From NCBI GenBank assembly GCA_945876285.1, contig CAMCNO010000003.1:1-64000 (forward strand): DNA of 64,000 nucleotides, written 5' to 3'. The notes below the pieces were generated by a model, which had not been told where the DNA came from, did not search any database, and worked only from the letters and a program-made list of their open reading frames with translations. The position numbers and the translations under genes are program-made. This DNA comes from an uncultured Clostridia bacterium (lineage in GTDB: Bacteria > Bacillota > Clostridia > Oscillospirales > Oscillospiraceae). Shown one piece after another: positions 51,466 through 60,319 of the stretch (positions are counted from its first letter, which is position 1; every line of letters starts with the position of its first letter).

Positions 51466-51984
51466 ATGGCGCACTGGCTTTGGATCTTCTGGATATACAG
51501 CTTTTTGGGATATTGGTTGGAAAAAGCCTTCGCGGCAGCTACCCATGCGCCGAACCAGGGGCGGAAATGCTTTCTGCTGCTGCCCCTGTGCCCGGTGTAC
51601 GGCCTGGGGATGGCAGCGGTGCTGGCCCTGCCGGTGCGGGGATGGTGGCTGGTGCTGTGGGGCGGATTGGCGGCTACGGCGGTGGAATACGTGTATCACT
51701 GGGTCTGCGAGATCTTTCTGGGGGTGCGGTTTTGGGATTACTCCCGCGTTCCCGGCAATCTCCGGGGCCGGGTCTGCCTGCCCTTCACCGCCATTTGGGG
51801 CCTGCTGACGGTCCTGGCGGTGTGGTGGGTGCAGCCGTGGGTGGAAGTAATCGCGTCGGCGATTCCCTGGCAGGTGACCTATATCTTCTTGCTGATTTTC
51901 ACTGCCGACGCGGTCTGCTCCGCCCGGTTCCTTCGGAAGACCCACGACATCGAGGGTCTGCGCTGGGCGGCTCACACCACCTGA
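51466..51984 (+). CDS. CmpB-type putative ABC-transporter membrane protein
   Basis: A 172-residue membrane protein with four or five helices, resembling the 'putative ABC-transporter type IV' family (PF06541-like), with FWIYSFLGYWLEKAF at the start and CLPFTAIWGLLTV. No ATPase gene is adjacent, so transport activity is doubtful. AAGGAGG sets the start at 51466. Its last 13 bp overlap the 3' end of the convergent methyltransferase gene. Confidence 0.78.
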   Translation: MAHWLWIFWIYSFLGYWLEKAFAAATHAPNQGRKCFLLLPLCPVYGLGMAAVLALPVRGWWLVLWGGLAATAVEYVYHWVCEIFLGVRFWDYSRVPGNLRGRVCLPFTAIWGLLTVLAVWWVQPWVEVIASAIPWQVTYIFLLIFTADAVCSARFLRKTHDIEGLRWAAHTT

Positions 51985-53201
51985 AACAGGTAGAATTTCA
52001 AATAGTTCGTTTCCTCCACGCCCCAGAGGATGGGGTGGTCACAGCTCTGCTGCCGGGCCTCGATCTGCCGGAGCTGCACCCCGGCATCCTTGGCGGCGTC
52101 GTGGAGCATGGCGATGAACTTCTCCTCCGTGGCGAAGTGGGAGCAGGAGCAGGTAGCCAGATACCCGCCCCGGGGCAGCAGCTTCATGGCCCGGTAGTTG
52201 ATCTCCTTATAGCCGGTGATGGCGTTGGCCACGGTCTTGCGGCTCTTGGTAAAGGCCGGCGGGTCCAGGATGATGAAGTCGTACTTCGGCGGCTCCTTTT
52301 CCAGAGCGGGCAGCAGGTCGAAGACGTTGGCGGCCACGCAGTCCACCACTTCGGAAAGCCCGTTGCGCTCCGCGTTGGCCCGGGCCATCTCCACGGCGGC
52401 TTCGGACACATCCACGGCGGTGACGTGCTTCGCCCCGCCCATGGCGGCGTTCAGGGCAAAGGAGCCGGTGTGGGTGAAGCAGTCCAGCACGGTTTTGCCC
52501 CTTGCCAGCCGGCCCACCGCCCGGCGGTTGTACTTCTGGTCCAAAAAGAACCCGGTTTTCTGCCCGTTCTCTACATCCACCAAATATTTGATGCCGTTTT
52601 CGGTAATTTCCACGACAGGGGACCCCGGCGTCTCCTCGCCGGGCAGGGGGAACCAGCCCTTGTACTGGGGCAGACCCTCCTTGTCCCGCAGGGCCACGTC
52701 GTTCCGCTCGAACACGCCCCGGATGGCCTGGCCGTCCTCCCGGAGAATATTCACCAGTGCGGGCAGCAGCATCTCCTTGATACCCTCCATGCCCACGGAC
52801 AGCACCTGGACGCTGAGCAGGTCGTGGAACTTGTCCACCGTCAGGCCGGGGAAGGCGTCCGCCTCGCCGAAGATGACGCGGCAGCAGTCCAGGTCTGCCT
52901 CGTCCATGACGCTCTTGCGGTAGTCCCAGGCCCAGCGGAGCTTCCGCTGCCAGAAGGCCTCGTCAAAGCGGTCGTTGGCGTTCCGGGAGATGAGCCGGAC
53001 GCGAATTTTGGACTGCTCCGACAGGAAGCCTGTGCCAAGATACCGGCCTTTTTTGCTGATGATATCCACCAATTTTCCGTTTTCCGGGGCGCCTTCCACA
53101 GAAAGCACCTCCGCGTCGTAGACCCAGGGATGGCCCCGGAGGATGGCGGCTTCGGCTTTTGGAGTGACGGTAAAGCGGGGATAGGGACGGTCGGTTTTCA
53201 T
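51972..53201 (-). CDS. class I rRNA methyltransferase, RlmI-like
   Basis: A 409-residue protein with an N-terminal PUA RNA-binding domain (GHPWVYDAEV, ~18-27, through ~90), an EEHEE-like middle region, and a Rossmann methyltransferase domain with the SAM site VLDCFTHTGSFAL and the catalytic DPPAF motif. TGFFLDQKYNR is typical of RlmI/RlmK-like m5C methyltransferases of 23S rRNA. The start at 53201 was preferred to a longer frame because GGAGGGCCTCCT directly precedes it. Confidence 0.9.
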   Translation of the reverse strand: MKTDRPYPRFTVTPKAEAAILRGHPWVYDAEVLSVEGAPENGKLVDIISKKGRYLGTGFLSEQSKIRVRLISRNANDRFDEAFWQRKLRWAWDYRKSVMDEADLDCCRVIFGEADAFPGLTVDKFHDLLSVQVLSVGMEGIKEMLLPALVNILREDGQAIRGVFERNDVALRDKEGLPQYKGWFPLPGEETPGSPVVEITENGIKYLVDVENGQKTGFFLDQKYNRRAVGRLARGKTVLDCFTHTGSFALNAAMGGAKHVTAVDVSEAAVEMARANAERNGLSEVVDCVAANVFDLLPALEKEPPKYDFIILDPPAFTKSRKTVANAITGYKEINYRAMKLLPRGGYLATCSCSHFATEEKFIAMLHDAAKDAGVQLRQIEARQQSCDHPILWGVEETNYLKFYLFQVV

Positions 53202-53294
53202 AGGAGGCCCTCCAGTGTCGTTCAAATTCGGCAAATAGTATATCACGTTTTTCGGCGGAGCGCCATAGAATCAAGTGAGAAGGAGGGACTTTCT

Positions 53295-54035
53295 ATGCCT
53301 ATTATTTATTTGAGCCCGTCCACCCAGGAGTGGAATATGTATGTCACCGGCAGCGGCTCCGAGGAGTACAACATGAACCTGCTGGCGGACGCCCTGGTGC
53401 CCTATCTGCTGTCCAACGGCATCCAGTACACCCGCAACACCCCGGATATGACCGCCGGAAGCTCCGTCCGGCAGGCCAATCAGGGCTACTACGACTTCTA
53501 TCTGGCCCTCCATTCCAACGCCGCGCCGGAGGGCCGCTACGGCGAGGAGCGGGGCATCATCGCCTTTTACTACCCCGGCAGCACCGAGGGTCAGCGGGGC
53601 GCGGAGCTGATCGCGGAGGAGCTGCGGAAGATTTATCCCCTTCCGGGCAGGGTGACCACCCGCGCCACCACCACCCTGGGGGAGGTGCGGCTGTCCCGGG
53701 CCCCGGCGGTGTTGGTGGAGATCGGCTATCACGACAATTACGCCGATGCTGTCTGGGTGGAGGGCCATATGGACGACATCGCCCAGCAGCTTGCCCGTGC
53801 GTTGACCCGGCTGTTCGGCCTGCCCTTCATTTATCCCATGACCCCGGTGGGCGGCACTGTGAACGTCAGCTACGGCACGCTGAACCTCCGCAGCCGCCCC
53901 ACGCCCACCGGGACCATCATTGCCAACATGCCCGACGGCGCCGCCGTCACCGTCTACGGCGAATGGCAGGGCTGGTACGTGGTTCATTATCAGAATTATG
54001 TGGGCTACGCCGCGGCGGCTTATATCAACACATAA
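53295..54035 (+). CDS. N-acetylmuramoyl-L-alanine amidase-like protein with SH3 domain
   Basis: A 246-residue protein. Residues 1-~180 match the Amidase_3 fold: the Glu ligand region SEEYNMN, the His motif LALHSNAA and the catalytic Glu in VLVEIGYHDN are present. The first zinc motif, usually DPGHGG, reads LSPSTQEWN, so the first His ligand is missing or replaced. A bacterial SH3 domain follows (~186-246, GTLNLRSRPTPTG). No signal peptide is visible, so it could act on the wall from inside a spore or after lysis, or be inactive. GAAGGAGG precedes the start. Confidence 0.82.
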   Translation: MPIIYLSPSTQEWNMYVTGSGSEEYNMNLLADALVPYLLSNGIQYTRNTPDMTAGSSVRQANQGYYDFYLALHSNAAPEGRYGEERGIIAFYYPGSTEGQRGAELIAEELRKIYPLPGRVTTRATTTLGEVRLSRAPAVLVEIGYHDNYADAVWVEGHMDDIAQQLARALTRLFGLPFIYPMTPVGGTVNVSYGTLNLRSRPTPTGTIIANMPDGAAVTVYGEWQGWYVVHYQNYVGYAAAAYINT

Positions 54036-54095
54036 GGCCCAACAATATCTTGTTGTAAATGGCGTTTGGATTTTCAACTTCTGGGAATGAAATGC

Positions 54096-54124
54096 TTGAC
54101 ACTGGAACTGCAAACGATTAAACT
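54096..54124 (+). promoter_or_regulatory. promoter of rny
   Basis: A perfect TTGACA (54096-54101), 17 nt, TAAACT (54119-54124). The ~88-nt leader includes a CGGCAGGCG/CGTTTGCCG hairpin with two G-U pairs near 54141-54164. Confidence 0.75.
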
Positions 54125-54217
54125 AGAAAAGGATAATTATCGGCAGGCGTAGGGGCGTTTGCCGGTCGTTTCCTGATGTGAGTGATAAAATACGATACCG
54201 AAGAATAGGAGGAAGCC

Positions 54218-55768
54218 GTGGAACCCATCACCATTATTCTGGCCCTGGTGGGCCTGGTGGTCGGCGGCGCCATCTGCTTCCCTCTCGGTATTCGCTACCG
54301 CAAAGCTGTTTCCGAGAAGGAGATCTCCAGCGCTGAAGAAGAAGGAACGCGCATCATCAATGAGGCTATCAAGAGTGCCGAATCCAAGAAGCGTGAGGCC
54401 CTGCTGGAAGCCAAAGAAGAGATTTTGAAGAGCCGCAGCGAGTATGAGAAGGAAGTAAAAGAGCGCAGAGCCGATCTGCAGCGGCAGGAAAACCGTCTGC
54501 AGCAGAAGGAAGAGAACCTGGACCGCAAGCTGGAAGCCATGGAGAAGAAGGAAGAATCCCTGGCTCAGAAGCACGCGGCCATCGACAAGGAAAACGAAGA
54601 GATCAAAGTCATCAAGCGCAGCCAGACGGAAATGCTGGAGCGCATTTCCGGTTTCACCGCCGAGGAGGCGAAGCAGTACCTCATCGACCAGGTGGAGGCC
54701 GAGGTGACCCATGAGACCGCCCTCAAGATCAAAGAGGTCGAGTCCCGCATGAAGGAAGAGTGTGAAGCCCGCGCCCGCGAAGTGGTGGCCCAGGCCATCC
54801 AGCGCTGCGCCGCGGATTCCGTGGCCGAAATGACCGTCAGTGTGGTTCCCCTGCCCAATGACGAGATGAAGGGCCGCATCATCGGCCGCGAGGGCCGCAA
54901 CATCCGCACCATCGAGACCCTGACCGGCGTAGACCTTATCATCGACGACACGCCGGAGGCTATCACCGTCTCCTGCTTCGAGCCCGTCCGCAGGGAGATC
55001 GCCCGTCTGGCGCTGGAGAAGCTCATCGCCGACGGCCGCATCCACCCCACCCATATCGAGGAGATGGTGGAGAAGGCCCGCCGGGAGGTGGAGGCCACCA
55101 TCAAGGCCGAGGGCGAGCGTGTGGTGTTCGAGTGCGGCGTCCGCAATCTGCACCCCGAGCTGGTGAAGATGCTGGGCCGCCTGCACTACCGTACCAGCTA
55201 CGGCCAGAATGTGCTGCAGCACTCTGTGGAGGTGTCCCATATTGCCGGCATGATGGCCGCTGAGCTGGGCGCCGATGTTCAGGCCGCCAAGCGCGCTGGA
55301 TTGCTCCACGATCTGGGCAAGTCCATCGACCATGAGATGGAAGGCACCCATGTGGCCCTGGGCGTGGAGTTTGCCCGGAAGTACAAGGAGAAGGAAGACA
55401 TCATCCACGCCATCGAGGCCCACCACAACGATGTGGAGCCCCGCACTATCATCGCCTGCCTGGTCCAGGCAGCGGATGCCATTTCCGCCGCCCGTCCCGG
55501 CGCCCGCCGCGAGAACCTGGAGAACTACATCAAGCGCCTGGAGCAGCTGGAGACCATCACCGGCACCTATCCCGGTGTTGACAAGGCCTTTGCCATCCAG
55601 GCCGGCCGCGAGGTCCGGGTCATGGTGAAGCCCGAACAGGTCAGCGAGGACCAGATGGTCATTCTGGCCCGGGACCTGGCCAAGAAGATCGAGGAAGAGA
55701 TGGAATATCCCGGCCAGATCAAGGTCCATGTCCTGCGGGAGACCAAAGTGGTCGAATACGCAAAGTAA
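54218..55768 (+). CDS. rny: ribonuclease Y
   Basis: A 516-residue membrane-anchored endoribonuclease that starts mRNA decay in Firmicutes. The N-terminal transmembrane helix (residues ~4-24) is followed by a long coiled coil (~30-190), the KH RNA-binding domain ([15 protein letters not shown], ~222-236) and the HD domain ([13 protein letters not shown]). It starts with GTG at 54218, preceded by AGGAGGAAGCC. It has its own promoter and terminator. Confidence 0.97.
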   Translation: MEPITIILALVGLVVGGAICFPLGIRYRKAVSEKEISSAEEEGTRIINEAIKSAESKKREALLEAKEEILKSRSEYEKEVKERRADLQRQENRLQQKEENLDRKLEAMEKKEESLAQKHAAIDKENEEIKVIKRSQTEMLERISGFTAEEAKQYLIDQVEAEVTHETALKIKEVESRMKEECEARAREVVAQAIQRCAADSVAEMTVSVVPLPNDEMKGRIIGREGRNIRTIETLTGVDLIIDDTPEAITVSCFEPVRREIARLALEKLIADGRIHPTHIEEMVEKARREVEATIKAEGERVVFECGVRNLHPELVKMLGRLHYRTSYGQNVLQHSVEVSHIAGMMAAELGADVQAAKRAGLLHDLGKSIDHEMEGTHVALGVEFARKYKEKEDIIHAIEAHHNDVEPRTIIACLVQAADAISAARPGARRENLENYIKRLEQLETITGTYPGVDKAFAIQAGREVRVMVKPEQVSEDQMVILARDLAKKIEEEMEYPGQIKVHVLRETKVVEYAK

Positions 55769-55773
55769 AAAAC

Positions 55774-55820
55774 GCGCAAAAAGTCCTCCGTGGGAATCTC
55801 CACGGAGGATTTTTTTGCGC
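55774..55820 (+). terminator. terminator of rny
   Basis: TCCTCCGTGG (55784-55793) pairs with CCACGGAGGA (55800-55809), continuing into A5/T6 pairs, with TTTTTT on the 3' side. Confidence 0.85.
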
Positions 55821-55966
55821 TGCCGATGGAAAATGTCCAAGGCCGGAGGAATGCAAACAATTCGTAAACCTTTGGCGAAACAGTTGACGGTGGCGGTAAA
55901 TATCCTTAAAATAGGAAAAAACAAGGCACCCCTCCGGGACATGCGGAGGAGGGAAAGGAGCAGTCC

Positions 55967-56992
55967 ATGGGCAGATCAGGCGGAGGAGGCGGTTTCTCCG
56001 GCGGCGGTTTTTCCGGCGGAGGCAGGTCCTCCGGCGGCTTCTCCGGCGGTGGACGCAGCGGAGGCGGTTTTGGCGGCGGGCGCAGCGGCGGTTCTCGCTC
56101 CGGGTTCGGCGGCTTCGGCGGCCCGGTGGGCGGCTTCGGCGGTCCCCGGCCTATCCGTACCGGCCCCATCATCATCAACAATGCGCCCCGCTACGGCGGA
56201 GGTGGGAACAATCCCCGCCAGCCCCGGAAGCAGGATAGCGGCAGAGGCACGGCCATTGCCACTGTCTGCGTCGTCCTGGTGATGCTGGTCCTCTTTTTCG
56301 TCATCATGGGCGCTGTCTCCGGCGGCGGTGATATTCAGAAATCTACTTATCAGCGGGAGAAGCTGCCTGCCTCGGCGGTGACGGAGACCGCCTACTATAC
56401 CGATGAGGGCGGCTGGTTCAGCAACCGCGGTAAGCTGGAGAGCGGCATGAAGGCCTTTTACCGGGAGACCGGCGTGCAGCCCTACCTGTACCTGCTCCCC
56501 AACGGCGTCACCACCTCCACCACAGAGCTGACATCCTATGCCGAGGAGCTGTATCCTCAGCTCTTCACCGATGAGGGCCACTTCCTCCTGGTGTTCTGCG
56601 ACGATGACCGGGGCTCCTACAACTGCGGCTACGTGATGGGCAGCCAGGCCAAGACTGTCATGGACAACGAGGCCGTGGCCATCCTGGCAGACTATCTGGA
56701 CCGCTATTACAACGATTACTCCATCAGCGAGGAGGAGATCTTCTCCAAAGCCTTCGAGGATACCGGCGAGCGCATCATGACGGTGACAAAGTCGCCTCTG
56801 CCCACCGTCGCCGTCTGCATCGCGGTGGTTGTGGTGGCAGTACTCCTGTTCGTCACCCTGAAAAAGCGCCGGGAGCAGCGGGAGCGGGAGCAGAAGCGGG
56901 CCGAGGAGATCTTAAAGACCCCACTGGAAAAATTCAGCGACAAAGAAGTGGAAGACCTGGCGAAAAAATACGAAAATCAGGAAAAACCGTAA
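55967..56992 (+). CDS. glycine-rich membrane protein with TPM-like domain
   Basis: A 341-residue protein. The first ~75 residues are a low-complexity Gly/Ser/Arg/Phe tail (SGGGFSGGG-type repeats). A transmembrane helix (~96-118) is followed by an extracytoplasmic domain (~125-280) that resembles TPM domains, with FLLVFCDDDRG. A second helix (~283-303) and a charged C-terminal coil (KKRREQREREQKRAEEIL) end the protein. TPM proteins are often linked to PspA, and pspA follows 24 nt later. Its role is probably in membrane stress or a membrane-bound complex. The glycine-rich part on the cytoplasmic side is unusual. Confidence 0.75.
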   Translation: MGRSGGGGGFSGGGFSGGGRSSGGFSGGGRSGGGFGGGRSGGSRSGFGGFGGPVGGFGGPRPIRTGPIIINNAPRYGGGGNNPRQPRKQDSGRGTAIATVCVVLVMLVLFFVIMGAVSGGGDIQKSTYQREKLPASAVTETAYYTDEGGWFSNRGKLESGMKAFYRETGVQPYLYLLPNGVTTSTTELTSYAEELYPQLFTDEGHFLLVFCDDDRGSYNCGYVMGSQAKTVMDNEAVAILADYLDRYYNDYSISEEEIFSKAFEDTGERIMTVTKSPLPTVAVCIAVVVVAVLLFVTLKKRREQREREQKRAEEILKTPLEKFSDKEVEDLAKKYENQEKP

Positions 56993-57016
56993 CAATATTT
57001 GAGAGGAGATACAACG

Positions 57017-57697
57017 ATGGCAATTCTGGAACGTTTCACGGACATTATCAAGGCAAATATCAACGAGCTGCTGGACAAGTGCGAGGACCCCGCCAAGATG
57101 ATCGACCAGTACCTGCGGAACATGACCGAGGACCTGGCGGAGGTGAAGAAGGAGACCGCCGCCGTCATGGCGGAGGAGACCCGGGCCAAGCGGATGCTGG
57201 ATGACAATGCTGCTGAGATGAAGCGGTATGAGGACCTGGCCCGCAAGGCGCTGACCGCCGGGAACGAGGGCGACGCCCGGGTGTTCCTGGGCAAGAAGCA
57301 GCAGCTTGCGGAGAAGGCCGCCAGCCTGCAGGCTACTTACGACGCCGCCCACACCAACGCCCAGAAGATGCGCCAGATGCACGACAAGCTGGTGAGCGAC
57401 ATCGAGACGCTGAATGGCCGCCGGGAGATGATCAAGGCCAAGGTGGCTGTGGCCAAGACCCAGGAGAAGGTCAACAAGCTGGGCGCCAGCGCCGACAAGG
57501 CCGCCGGAGCCATGAGCGCCTTTGAGCGCATGGAGCAGAAGGCCGACCAGATGCTGGACAAGGCCAACGCCATGGCGGAGCTGAACACCGCACCCGTGGA
57601 CGAGGCTGCCGCACTGGAGGCCAAGTACGCCGCCGACGCCGGCAATGCCGCTGTGGAGGACGAGCTGGCGAAGCTGAAAGAGGAAATGGGCCTGTAA
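57017..57697 (+). CDS. pspA: PspA/IM30 family membrane-stress protein
   Basis: A 226-residue, almost entirely helical coiled-coil protein of the PspA/Vipp1 (ESCRT-III-like) family that binds and protects damaged membrane. FTDIIKANINELLDKCEDPAKMIDQYLR is the characteristic start (quoted in part: DKCEDPAKMIDQYLR). The start at 57017 has GAGAGGAG upstream; a start 6 codons earlier overlaps that site. It forms a pair with the TPM-like membrane protein. Confidence 0.93.
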   Translation: MAILERFTDIIKANINELLDKCEDPAKMIDQYLRNMTEDLAEVKKETAAVMAEETRAKRMLDDNAAEMKRYEDLARKALTAGNEGDARVFLGKKQQLAEKAASLQATYDAAHTNAQKMRQMHDKLVSDIETLNGRREMIKAKVAVAKTQEKVNKLGASADKAAGAMSAFERMEQKADQMLDKANAMAELNTAPVDEAAALEAKYAADAGNAAVEDELAKLKEEMGL

Positions 57698-57709
57698 AGA
57701 GCGCAAAAG

Positions 57710-57746
57710 AAGTACCGCTGTCCGAGATGAACAGCGGTACTTTTTT
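57710..57746. terminator. terminator between pspA and convergent sufB-like gene
   Basis: AAGTACCGCTGT (57710-57721) pairs with ACAGCGGTACTT (57731-57742), followed by TTTTG. Confidence 0.8.
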
Positions 57747-57753
57747 GATGAAA

Positions 57754-58680
57754 TCAGGCAAGGAAGCCTTTCAGGATGCAGTCCTCGGCCTCCTCCTCGG
57801 TCAGTCCCAGGGTCTCCAGCTTTAAAAGCTGATCGCCCGCGATCTTGCCGATGGCGGCCTCGTGGACCAGCTGGGCCTCGGTGCAGTTGGCGGTGATGGC
57901 GGGAATGGACTTGATCTTGGCGTTCCCCATGATGATGGAGTCGCACTGCACATGGCCGAAGCACTGGGCGTTGCCCACCATCCGGGGATAGAACACCTGG
58001 CTGGACTCGTCCTGGGCCACGGAACGGGAGATGACCCGGCCCTTGGAATCCTCGCCGTCCAGCACGATCTCCATGTCGCTCTCGGCAATCTGGTCGCCGT
58101 GGGTCAGCAGCCGCTCGGTGATGACGGCCTCGGCTCCCTTGCCGCAGACGATCTTCGTGTTCCGCTTGGTGGAGTCGATACCCCGGATCTGGGTGGTCTC
58201 CATCTGAATGGAGGCGCCCTCCTCCAGGTACACGACGGTCTGGGGGTTCATGATTTTGCCGCCCTTGCCGTCACCCTCGCCGTAGTGCTTCTCCGTATAC
58301 TTCACGTGGGAGTTCTTTCCCACGTAAAAGGTGTGCACGCCGTCGTGGCGGCTGGCCTGGTCGCCGCAGTTGTGGATGCCGCAGCCTGCCACAATATCCA
58401 CATCGCAGTTTTCACCGATATAGAAGTCGTTGTAGACCATTTCCTCGATGCCGGGCTTCGTGATGATGACAGGGATGTGGCAGGTCTCGCCCACGGTGCC
58501 GTCCTTCACCCGGATGTCAATGCCCGACTTGCCGTCGGTCTTGCTGGTGATCTCAATGTGCTCGGTGCTCTGACGGCCGTCACAGCCGCTGTCCTTGCGG
58601 ATGTTGAAGGCGCCCACGGGCTTTCCCAGCATGTCCGCGATTTTCTCCAGAAGCTCGCGGTCGATCTCGTTCTCCATCAT
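57754..58680 (-). CDS. sufB: SufB/SufD-like scaffold of a minimal SUF (SMS-type) system
   Basis: A 308-residue beta-helix protein of the SufB/SufD family, much shorter than SufB (~470 residues), because the N-terminal helical region is reduced. It should assemble Fe-S clusters together with the adjacent ATPase. The conserved C-terminal part with SRSVAQDESSQVFYPRM and HEAAIGKI is present, and the N-terminal region has CGIHNCGDQ. Only sufC accompanies it, with no sufS, sufU or second sufD, as in the minimal SMS systems of anaerobic Clostridia and archaea. Its start overlaps the sufC stop (TAATG). Confidence 0.9.
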   Translation of the reverse strand: MMENEIDRELLEKIADMLGKPVGAFNIRKDSGCDGRQSTEHIEITSKTDGKSGIDIRVKDGTVGETCHIPVIITKPGIEEMVYNDFYIGENCDVDIVAGCGIHNCGDQASRHDGVHTFYVGKNSHVKYTEKHYGEGDGKGGKIMNPQTVVYLEEGASIQMETTQIRGIDSTKRNTKIVCGKGAEAVITERLLTHGDQIAESDMEIVLDGEDSKGRVISRSVAQDESSQVFYPRMVGNAQCFGHVQCDSIIMGNAKIKSIPAITANCTEAQLVHEAAIGKIAGDQLLKLETLGLTEEEAEDCILKGFLA

Positions 58681-59417
58681 TACGCCTTCACCTCCTTCGT
58701 CAGGACCGGGCAGCCGCCCAGGGTGTCCGCCAAAATCCGGGGCAGGATGTCCGCCGCCGGACCCCGGTGGCGGATGGCGCCGTCGCCTACAACAATGACC
58801 TCGTCTGCCAGGGAGATGATGCGCTCCTGGTGGGAAATGATGATCATGGTGGCGCTGCCAGTCTCGTGGATCTGCTCAAAGGTCTCTGTCAGCCGGGCGA
58901 AGGACCACAGGTCGATACCGGCCTCAGGCTCGTCGAAGATCATGAGTTGGCTGTTCCGGGCCAGAATGGTGGCGATCTCGATGCGCTTCACCTCGCCGCC
59001 GGAGAGGGACACGTCCACCTCCCGGTCCAGGTAGTCGTTGGCGCACAGACCGACCTTGGTCAGGTACTGGCAGCACTTGTCCTTGGACAGCTTCTCGTCG
59101 CCGGATGCCAGAGTCAGCAGATTGCGGACGGTCAGGCCCTTGAACCGGGGCGGCTGCTGGAAGCCGTAGCTGATGCCGAGGCGTGCCCGCTCCGTGATAC
59201 CCAGGTCCGTGATGTCCTGCCCGTTCCAGAGGATGCGGCCCGCAGTGGGTTTTACCAGACCCATGATGACTTTTGCCAGGGTGGTCTTGCCGCCGCCGTT
59301 GGGGCCGGTGAAAACCACCAGCTTGTGGTCGTCGATAGTGAGGGAAATATCATTCAGAATGCCCAGCTCTCCGTCGCCCTCCCGGACAACGTAGCTGATA
59401 TGCTGCAATTCCAGCAT
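58680..59417 (-). CDS. sufC: SufC-like ATPase of a minimal SUF system
   Basis: A 245-residue soluble ABC-type ATPase that powers Fe-S cluster assembly on the SufB-like scaffold. Walker A is GPNGGGKTT, the signature is LSGGEVKRIEIA, Walker B is MIFDEPEAGID, and the switch His is in IISHQERI. The start at 59417 has GGAGGTCCCCATT upstream; a start 13 codons earlier was rejected. It is the first gene of the pair. Confidence 0.94.
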   Translation of the reverse strand: MLELQHISYVVREGDGELGILNDISLTIDDHKLVVFTGPNGGGKTTLAKVIMGLVKPTAGRILWNGQDITDLGITERARLGISYGFQQPPRFKGLTVRNLLTLASGDEKLSKDKCCQYLTKVGLCANDYLDREVDVSLSGGEVKRIEIATILARNSQLMIFDEPEAGIDLWSFARLTETFEQIHETGSATMIIISHQERIISLADEVIVVGDGAIRHRGPAADILPRILADTLGGCPVLTKEVKA

Positions 59418-59458
59418 AATGGGGACCTCCTTTGATGGAAAAATGCTCAAGCTCAATT

Positions 59459-59487
59459 ATTTTATCAGAACCGGTCGGAAAATGCAA
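59459..59487 (-). promoter_or_regulatory. promoter of the sufCB pair
   Basis: On the minus strand TTGCAT (59482-59487), 17 nt, TAAAAT (59459-59464) preceded by TGA (extended -10). TTGAGC occurs twice in tandem just downstream and could be a regulator site. Confidence 0.65.
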
Positions 59488-59536
59488 TCATTCCCCGGCG
59501 GGTTTCAGGGTTATTTTATCCCATCCGCGGAGAAAA

Positions 59537-59560
59537 TACCTGTTGCGGGCGCAACAGGTA
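59537..59560. promoter_or_regulatory. inverted repeat between sufC and the ferritin-like gene
   Basis: TACCTGTTGC (59537-59546), GGGC, GCAACAGGTA (59551-59560): a perfect 10-bp inverted repeat in the divergent region. It may be an operator or an mRNA hairpin of the plus-strand gene; no U-tract follows. Confidence 0.5.
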
Positions 59561-59609
59561 CGCCGGGAACCATCTTTGCATAGACTGGGGGGAAAAGGAG
59601 GCGACCGTG

Positions 59610-60245
59610 ATGGAACAAAACCTGCGTACCCCGGAACCGTACGATTACCGTCAGTATGACCGCATCTGGCAGCGGGTGGCCCCGACGCTGGAGCCCTACC
59701 CGGCGGCGGAGGATGCCGCGCCCCAGCCCCCATCGTCTCAGCAGGAGCTGACCCCCGCCCAGGTCCGGCAGGAGAGCCAGCTTCCCGGCGCGGTACCCAA
59801 CCCCTGCTGCATGGGTACCGCGGCGGCGGACATGATGGAGGTGCTGACGGGCTTTCTGGAGGAGGCCCTCAGCGACCGGCGGCACTATCTGGCCCTGGCT
59901 CGCCAGGCGCCGGTGTGGGCCCGGCAGCGGCTGCGGGACATTGCTGATGGAAAGCTGCAGCACGCCCGGCACCTGCTGGCCATCCACTACCTGGTCACCG
60001 GGGAATGCTATCAGCCGGCAGTGAACTGTGAGCGCATCTATGTGGGCCGCTGGTGCCCCGCCCTGCGGGAGCGGTATCACGCCGAGGCCTGCAACGGCCT
60101 GAATTACGCCCGGGCGGCGGACGGCACCACCGACCTATGCCTGGCCCGTGTGCTGAACGGCATGAGCGCCGACGCCTACCGCTGGGCACGGGAGCTGATG
60201 GTCATGCTGGAGCGGGGCATCCAGGGCATCCAAAGCGAAAAATAA
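59610..60245 (+). CDS. ferritin-like domain protein
   Basis: A 211-residue protein. The N-terminal ~65 residues are disordered and rich in Pro/Gln. The C-terminal part looks like a ferritin/rubrerythrin-type four-helix bundle (FLEEALSDRRHYLALA, DGKLQHARHLLAIHYLVTG, LRERYHAEACNGLNYA), with some Glu/His positions that could bind metal. Several cysteines (CCMG, GECY, NCER, WCP) stand out. Similar proteins occur in Clostridia, some called spore-associated, but the function is not established. AAGGAGG precedes ATG 59610; a GTG one codon earlier is less well placed. Confidence 0.7.
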   Translation: MEQNLRTPEPYDYRQYDRIWQRVAPTLEPYPAAEDAAPQPPSSQQELTPAQVRQESQLPGAVPNPCCMGTAAADMMEVLTGFLEEALSDRRHYLALARQAPVWARQRLRDIADGKLQHARHLLAIHYLVTGECYQPAVNCERIYVGRWCPALRERYHAEACNGLNYARAADGTTDLCLARVLNGMSADAYRWARELMVMLERGIQGIQSEK

Positions 60246-60319
60246 GTTGTAACCAGGTGGAGAATGTGGTAAAATACCTCCCAGAAAATGCCGCAGTCGG
60301 CGGCCACAGGGGGCATTAC

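Noticed and set aside
54125-54217. Riboswitch in the rny leader
   Set aside because: Only one simple hairpin with G-U pairs is seen; no conserved aptamer core and no terminator before the start.
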